NCBI GenBank assembly: GCA_021234155.1
Contig: JAJEKV010000005.1
Coordinates: forward strand, 27,167,189-27,231,188
Direction of reading: 5' to 3'
DNA: 64,000 nt
Origin: Isoetes taiwanensis
Lineage: Eukaryota; Streptophyta; Lycopodiopsida; Isoetales; Isoetaceae
The position numbers and the translations under genes are program-made. Shown here piece after piece: positions 58,852 through 64,000 of the stretch (positions are counted from its first letter, which is position 1; each line of letters begins with the position of its first letter). Under the pieces are notes generated by a model. It made no database searches, was not told where the DNA came from, and saw nothing but the letters and a program-made list of their open reading frames with translations.

Positions 58852-59886
58852 CTAATCTTTGTGCCAACTAATATGAGCTGTAGCACCAGAATCCATGATG
58901 AATTTGATAGAGTGAGGGGCTGCCACTTGTTTACAAAGGTAGACATAATCCAGGCTGCAAGGAACCACATTGGCTACGCTTACTTCTTCAACAATTTGGG
59001 ACACATTGGCTGAAGCTTTGTTTGTCTCCAAAGCTTTCAGTTTGTGCTCAAGATCCTTCATCTTCTTCCTACATTCTGTTGCGGTATGATTGCCTTTCTT
59101 GCAATAGTCACAAACCTGCTGCTTGGATGCTGTGCCTTTGCTGTCAGCACCCTTGAAGGCATTGCTGCTACTGTCATTCTTCTTTTTCTTAGCTTTTTCA
59201 TTCCCTTTTGTATAGGATTTAGGCTCAGAATGACCTGCAAAGAAAGCATTGTGCTCGTCTTTGATAATCCCAGCATCCTTCCTCATCATAATCTCCTCCT
59301 TGACGGAAGTGATTGCACGATTGAGATCCATGTCGGCAATTTGCATGAGATTGCTGCGTAAAGCATGGAAAGAATTGGGTAAGGATCTAAGAAAGAAGAA
59401 TAATTGCAATGAAGGAGAGATCTTATTCTCTTCTCCAGAGGCTTCAATCTGCCGAAAGGTGTTCTTCATGCAGTCTGCGAATTTGTCAAGACTCTCGGTC
59501 TCTTCCCAGTGCATATTCACCACTTCAGCATACAAATGCCCAATTTGTGTATAGGTCTTCTTTTCATGCTCTTGGATGAGATCATTCCATAAATCATGGC
59601 TGTTCTCCTTCTGAACCTCATCAAGAAGAGATTCAGCAACAGAAAGCCCAATCGTAGCCATAGCCTTGTCATCCCGGCGTTGCCAAGCATCAAGAACAGA
59701 TTTATTCTTGCCATCTGATGCAAGCTCGGGTGCTGGTTCTTGGCCACTAACAATTCCCCAAACTCCTTCAGCCTTAAGAATGAGAGTCATTCTTCTCTTC
59801 CATTGCTGGAAACCTGTGCCATCGAAGATTTGAATCACACGACCGCCAGGGAAGGTAATCTGGTTGTAGCTTGCATCCTTCTCCAT
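58852..59886 (-). CDS. Copia gag and protease start, 344 aa
   Basis: Gag of a Ty1/copia element; it forms the particle and binds RNA. It starts at ATG 59886 (MEKDASYNQITFPGGRVIQI), 50 bases after the primer-binding site. The UBN2-like gag domain is clear (FQQWKRRMTLILKAEGVWG, SLDKFADCMKNTFRQIEASG, FFFLRSLPNSFHALRSNL). A lysine-rich linker leads to a zinc knuckle, CDYCKKGNHTATEC, and the aspartic protease site FIMDSGATAHIS, after which the frame stops. Gag itself is uninterrupted, which implies a fairly recent insertion. Confidence 0.9.
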   Translation of the reverse strand: MEKDASYNQITFPGGRVIQIFDGTGFQQWKRRMTLILKAEGVWGIVSGQEPAPELASDGKNKSVLDAWQRRDDKAMATIGLSVAESLLDEVQKENSHDLWNDLIQEHEKKTYTQIGHLYAEVVNMHWEETESLDKFADCMKNTFRQIEASGEENKISPSLQLFFFLRSLPNSFHALRSNLMQIADMDLNRAITSVKEEIMMRKDAGIIKDEHNAFFAGHSEPKSYTKGNEKAKKKKNDSSSNAFKGADSKGTASKQQVCDYCKKGNHTATECRKKMKDLEHKLKALETNKASANVSQIVEEVSVANVVPCSLDYVYLCKQVAAPHSIKFIMDSGATAHISWHKD

Positions 59887-59918
59887 TGCTGTGTTGATCT
59901 TGAATCAATCTCAGCACA

Positions 59919-59936
59919 CCTAGTGCTCTAATACCA
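59919..59936 (-). mobile_element. Primer-binding site of the copia element
   Basis: The minus strand directly after the 5' LTR reads TGGTATTAGAGCACTAGG, one base different from the common TGGTATCAGAGC complement of initiator tRNA-Met. Confidence 0.85.
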
Positions 59937-60257
59937 TGTCAAGGTTGCACCAAGAAAGCGAGAGAGGGGGGTGCACACCAATATCCGAGAGTGCAAGCTC
60001 CCAAAACAAAGGCAAAATGGAATTGTATTGAACGTATGTGAGAATACAAGATATACAAAAGGGCAGGCAATATTAATTGCTCCCGTCACCAACCACTCCT
60101 AATTATGCCGTTGCTAATTATGACAAGTGGTGGGCCGTTGCTAGACTCTGATAAGGTGCTTAGTCAGCACTTATGTGCTGAGTGCTATAAGTGCTGTAAG
60201 TGCTGATACATCACGTCTAGTGGCAAGATGGTGATCTCGATATCATATATCTCGACA
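59937..60257 (-). mobile_element. 5' LTR of the copia element, 321 bp
   Basis: Starts TGTCGAGATA and ends CCTTGACA on the minus strand. GCTGAGTGCTATAAGTGCTG forms part of a GTGCT-rich repeat near 60160-60200. Confidence 0.88.
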
Positions 60258-61068
60258 GAACCTGACGGGTTACAATTGCAACCATGAATCAAAACTTGAA
60301 AGAAAGAACACTTCATCTGCACTCTTGATTTGAAGACCCACCAGACCATATTTTCATAGCCGGATTGCACAGGAGAACCGAAGTGGTTCTTGAAAGTAGC
60401 TTCCACAAGGCCGGATTGCATGCTGGAATGGAACACAACAAGACGCCAGTGTTTTGCTGTGGTAACCTGCTTAATTCCATCGATGAAAGCATTGAATTCT
60501 GAGTCTTGAAAGGCTGATCGCCGTAGCGGCTATCCTTCAGCTTAAACCCATATGGCAATTCTGCTATGACCAAAGTAAAATCTTGTGGCTTTATACTTCC
60601 TGGCAACTTAGTGCAGTCCCCATGAACGATAGAATAAAAGTTATTTTGATCGAACATAGAAAACCTCTCGTAGTCGGATGGCTCAACATCTATAATACGC
60701 CTGTCCACTAGAGTCCTCTCCTCTTTGGCTGTTCGTACCAGATGCATAAAACCTTCTGGCAGGTCCTTGTTCTTCTTCTTGCTCTGTTAGCAAATGAAGT
60801 CAGCTTCATGCAGCACAAAGGAAAAACTTTAAAAACAGGAAAACGACGTACCCAACCCTTAAAATTTGGAGCGTATTGAATAATACGCTCGTCGGATGTA
60901 GCAATGGGATAGAGCTCTTTACACCTGTCCCAGCTGTCCACGTTCAACTGCTCCATTAAACATGTTTGGCACGTAATAACGTTTTTTTGGCTGGAAGTCA
61001 ACAACAATGAAACTAAGTGAGTATTGTTTTCCGGAAAACGAAAACACCAAGAAGAAGAAGCTAAAGTG

Positions 61069-61335
61069 TATTCTGGAATACACTTTTGATTCACGTTAAA
61101 AGCCAGAGTGTATTCCAGAATACACTCTGGCTTCGAATACACTTTGGCTTCACGAAGTGTATTCCGGAATACACTCTGGACTACCCGCAGAATCCAAAGT
61201 ATATTCCAGTATATACTTTGGCTTTCCGCAAACCCAAAGTGTATTCCGGAATACACTTCAGGCCACACGCTGATCCAAAGTGTATTCTGGAATACACTTC
61301 AGCCCACACGCTGATCCATAGTGTATTCTGGAATA
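61069..61335. repeat. Palindrome array P1 in intron 3 of locus C
   Basis: TATTCYGGAATA at 61069, 61111, 61160, 61242, 61283 and 61324, plus a variant at 61202 and a half site near 61134. The best copies extend to AAGTGTATTCCGGAATACAC and its TT ending. All lie in the 395-bp intron 60991-61385. Confidence 0.92.
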
Positions 61336-61656
61336 CTCTTTATGCTACGGAAGGAAACTTAAAACGAAAGTTCTGTCGTTCTTACTTGTGCAGTTCCTTG
61401 GACATTTCTTCGAGCGTAAACTCTTTGTCTACGATCTTCTGCAGTAGCCTTTCTAGTATGTCCATGTCTGTAAAGCCCTGCATTTCTCTCCAGACAGTTA
61501 TCGTCATTTCTTTTTTTGGGACGTCAGAACCTTTTTTCTTTTCTGAGACCTTTCCTTTACTTTTCAATTCACCACGCTCGAACATGGTAAAAATCTCGTT
61601 TTGTAGGTCCCATATCTGCATAGTATTAAACGAGGTCAGTGGGAGGGCAACAAGGT

Positions 61657-61668
61657 TATTCCAGAATA
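61657..61668. repeat. Single palindrome P1 in the 67-bp intron 2 of locus C
   Basis: TATTCCAGAATA inside intron 61616-61682, phase 0, at the position equivalent to the locus B intron that holds one P2. Confidence 0.9.
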
Positions 61669-62946
61669 CAAAAGATGCTTACTCTGTCGTCTCTGAAGGC
61701 TAGTTGAAACTAGTTGTCATGCGGTATGAGTGACTGCCGTTTATTAGCCTCGTCGTACTTGAGGCAGCACTCCACAGCGCATGATTCCTTCAGTTATAAT
61801 GAGTACGCTGGTTTCTTTAAATCTTCTCCATATTTTTCTTTAAAGATCATGTACTCCCTGTGCATAAAATGGATCTTGTCGACGAAGCTCATCTTTAGTT
61901 TGTACTCGTTGTCAGCATTGTGGGTGTTGGCAACGATTAAACGGCGCACAGGACGGAGAGGTACCTGGGGGTTCTTTTTTTCTTTGTACAACTGCCTTCT
62001 TGCCTTGAAGCTATGATTTCCTCCCAAGACGTAGTGAGTGTAAGTGTCTACTTTTTCTCTGTCATAGTCCTGGGGAGTGTTGCATTGCTCCCTGTCAACA
62101 AGGACAACTATTGGGGCCACATGAGCATTTGGATTGCTCCTAATTCTGTCCTTCAGATTCCTTAAGTGGTCGGCATAAATTTTTCGAACCTGAAGCGGCC
62201 TTTCACCAGCTTCATTCTTTGGGGGTAGCCTCATGCAGGTCACAGGAAGATAAATCACCTCTTGTACAAATTTTTCTCTATTAATTACCTCCATTCTTTC
62301 GGAGGTCTTATCAACGTTCTTTTCTTTTATTGCAACCCCGGGAGCTTTTCCTTTTCCCTTTTGTTTTTTTGAGCTTTCCTCGGGGATTTCTGCGATTTCA
62401 AGCTGCTGTACCTTCCGCTTCTTTGGTTCCTTAGCGGCTATGGTTGCCCTTGGCCTGCTAAGTTTTTTGGCGGCACTAGGGGGACTTCCGGCTCTTCTTC
62501 TTCTTGGGAACCTCCATCTGATGACCTCCCTGAAGTACTAGCAGAAGGTGATGATTGTGATCTACCTCCATCTGATTGCTCGGACTCACTGACAGGAAAG
62601 TCCTCGCTCGTACTAGTACAAACCTGTCTAATTAGTGAACACAGGCTTCGTTTGGTCCGATAGTGTGAAAGGAATTTGTACAGTGCCTGTGGTTGCACAC
62701 TGACAATTCTAAAGAATGCGATGTCTACAACAATGAAGCCTTGGGAGGTCTTGAAGGATAGCCTCCCCACCTGACCTCCTTGTCCGGCAACCTCGGAGAC
62801 CTCTCTTGTTGTCCCTAGGTTAACAAACTCGGTGTCGGCGTAAGCTTAATCTTCAGAGATTTCTTTGATGCCCTCTTGCTTCCTTCTTCCCTGCCACTGA
62901 AACGTTTAAAACAACAATGTTAAGACAGAAATTGGGACGAAAACTA

Positions 62947-63384
62947 TATTCCAGAATAACATTTACTAATCTTGTGCCCTAAAGGCCAGCAAAAGACAGG
63001 AAAACAAGCAAAAATATTGTCACTCTAACTCAATTTTTTATGCCTTAATTGGACTAGAAAATGGTATGTTTAACCTAAAAAGTGGTCTGTTTCAGCTAAA
63101 AAGTGGTATGTTTAAGTGCAAAAAAACAAGTGTTTTCAAGAAGACAAGCAAAGTGTTTGCTCATTGGCGAAGAGCAAAGTGTATTCCGGAATACACTTTG
63201 CCCTCGGAATACACTTTGCCCTTCAGGCGAAGAGCAAAGTGTATTCCGGAATATTCTGGAATACACTTTGGCAAAGTGTATTCCAGTGTATTCTGGAATA
63301 CACTTTGCCCTTCAGGCGTAGAGCAAAGTGTATTCCGGAATACACTTTGCCCTTCAGGCAAAGAGCAAAGTGTATTCCGGAATA
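62947..63384. repeat. Palindrome array P1 in intron 1 of locus C
   Basis: TATTCYGGAATA or its complement at 62947, 63182, 63242, 63252 (overlapping), 63289, 63331 and 63373, with half sites near 63205 and 63279. Repeats of GCCCTTCAGGCGAAGAGCAAAG separate the copies, giving a local tandem unit of about 45-60 bp. All lie within intron 1 (about 62897-63450). Confidence 0.92.
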
Positions 63385-63641
63385 CACTTTGGCCTACAAA
63401 AGCAAATCAGGAAACACACGAAAGACGTACTATGTACTTTAATTGCTTACCTGTCCATTATTTTCGTTATGTAAATCGGAATACAGCAAATCAATATAGA
63501 TCGGAAGGCGCTCGGGCTGGCGACTAAATATCTGGAAGCGGAATACGCAACTGAGGCGCTCAATTTTCCTTTTTAAATGTAGGTGTCAGTTGTGTTTTTC
63601 TATGTGATGCGGAATACGTCTTGTCCAAACACTCTGGACAA

Positions 63642-63709
63642 GTGTATTCTGAAATAGCATCTATGCACACACACAGCAAATGCTGCACACAAAATAGTAT
63701 TCCGGAATA
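63642..63709. promoter_or_regulatory. P1 palindromes between locus C and the right-edge gene
   Basis: A variant TATTCTGAAATA at 63644 and a perfect TATTCCGGAATA at 63698, followed by TATTCTCGAATA near 63718. They lie between the start of locus C (63458) and the plus-strand ATG at 63790. Confidence 0.7.
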
Positions 63710-63789
63710 GTATTTGTATTCTCGAATATCATTAGTCCAATCGACTTATGAGTTAGTAATAAGCCCACAATTTTTTGCAGTTGTTTAAC

Positions 63790-64000
63790 ATGGTTAACCG
63801 CTTCGTGAACAAACTTCCACCACCATTTGTTTGCCCAAGTACCTCTACTTCAGAAGGAACACAAGACGGAGATGCTTCTTCAACACCTACCTCGACAAGG
63901 TCTTTGTTGCTTCTCGGAGACACTCCGAGTCCAGTAACTAGTAGACTGCCACCACCTTTCCAACCCTCTCCAAGTCCAGTAGGAAACTGGCTGCCACCTC
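63790..64000 (+). CDS. Proline/serine-rich unknown protein, 5' part, runs off the window
   Basis: An open frame from ATG 63790 to the window edge: MVNRFVNKLPPPFVCPSTST, then SEGTQDGDASSTPTSTRSLL. It then carries two related segments around SRLPPPFQPSPSPVGN, so a proline-rich internal repeat begins here. Just upstream, TTTTTTGCAG at 63771-63780 is a good splice acceptor, so an earlier exon may exist. No family is recognised. It lies divergent to locus C, as gene D does to locus B, but gene D's N-terminus is not similar by eye. Confidence 0.5.
   Translation, partial: MVNRFVNKLPPPFVCPSTSTSEGTQDGDASSTPTSTRSLLLLGDTPSPVTSRLPPPFQPSPSPVGNWLPP

Larger units (their letters stand above)
58367..60257 (-). 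mobile_element. Ty1/copia element inserted in locus C, internally deleted
   Basis: Flanked by a 5-bp target-site duplication, GAACC, at 58362-58366 and 60258-60262. The 5' LTR is complete (59937-60257, TGTCGAGATA..CCTTGACA on the minus strand). The other LTR is reduced to 58367-58408. Between them are gag, protease and the start of the pre-integrase region; integrase, RT and most of the 3' LTR have been deleted after insertion. Because the duplication and terminal bases are intact, the insertion itself is clear. Confidence 0.9.
57870..63458 (-). pseudogene. ParB-like/permuted DNA methyltransferase gene, locus C
   Basis: Six exons on the minus strand. E1 63451-63458 (ATGGACAG/GTAAGC). E2 about 62896-61683: RLSFKTSQGFIVVDIAFF, a Ser/Glu-rich linker, basic KKLSRPRATIAAKEPKKRK, then a ParB-like domain (HVAPIVVLVDREQ, YTHYVLGGNHSFKARRQLY). 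E3 61615-61386 is helical (IWDLQNEIFTMFERGELKS). E4 60990-60851. E5 60783-about 60262: IVHGDCTKLP, motif IV TLVIAELPYGF, then AKHWRLVVFHS. E6 58317-57870: SGDWVLDAFSGSGTTIACAL (motif I). Motif IV before motif I is the permuted beta-class order. Breaks: frame changes near 62830, 62468 (A run) and 60510; in-frame stops TAA near 61796 and TAG near 61737; the last codons run into the LTR at 57874. ParB domains bind palindromic DNA; the methyltransferase would act on DNA. Motif IV has LPY in place of PPY. Confidence 0.72.

Noticed and set aside
40838-63458. Integrated giant-virus segment
   Set aside because: H3-like and methyltransferase genes could suggest this, but the genes have spliceosomal introns, plant TATA boxes and no viral core genes such as capsid or packaging ATPase were seen.
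61086-63527. Open frames with repeated KVYSGIHF or SVFRNTL
   Set aside because: They are readings of the P1 palindrome arrays in introns, not protein repeats.

Overview
The window looks like intergenic and repeat-rich nuclear DNA of a land plant, most likely a seedless plant such as a fern, lycophyte or bryophyte; the species cannot be named from sequence alone. The evidence is a Ty3/gypsy chromovirus family, a Ty1/copia element primed by initiator tRNA-Met, a Helitron-type 3' terminus, spliceosomal introns, plant-type TATA boxes, and gene families (SWIM zinc finger, DUF7869-like, ParB-like plus DNA methyltransferase) that I associate with non-flowering plants. No bacterial operon, rRNA, tRNA or CRISPR array was seen.

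Layout. 1-11.3 kb holds two damaged chromoviruses of one family: a plus-strand 3' half and a minus-strand copy lacking its 5' LTR. 11.5-20.6 kb is repetitive: a 157-bp tandem repeat, a (GA)n tract, and a large satellite of 19-bp units. A 3.0-kb element with about 278-bp terminal inverted repeats sits inside the satellite and itself contains tandem units of about 805 bp. 20.6-40.5 kb is AT-rich with sparse genes: a TATA-driven unknown gene, a SWIM zinc-finger gene, a Helitron end and the C-terminal part of a permuted DNA methyltransferase. 40.6-48.4 kb has two exons that look histone-H3-derived, one with an H3 N-terminal tail and one with an H3 histone fold, and a tandem pair of small paralogous genes with duplicated promoters. 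48.5-64 kb has a broken DUF7869-like transposase, a divergent gene pair, and two convergent paralogues of a ParB-like/DNA-methyltransferase gene (53.1-56.0 kb plus; 57.9-63.5 kb minus). These are separated by a chromovirus 5' LTR that cuts the end of the second, which also carries a copia element in an intron.

The most unusual feature is that the two ParB/methyltransferase paralogues carry arrays of short perfect palindromes in their introns, with a different palindrome in each gene: ATCGCGGCCGCGAT in one and TATTCYGGAATA in the other. In one intron at an equivalent position and phase each gene has exactly one copy of its own palindrome. A third, nested hairpin (arms GTCTCACACGTYGCGCC) recurs five times, next to the histone-like, methyltransferase and unknown genes. 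A ParB-like/methyltransferase protein with its own palindromic sites, beside H3-tail mimics, could be a previously undescribed selfish or chromatin-marking system. The link between these parts is inference.

Many reading frames carry frameshifts or stops, some in homopolymers, so most entries are either pseudogenes or affected by assembly error.
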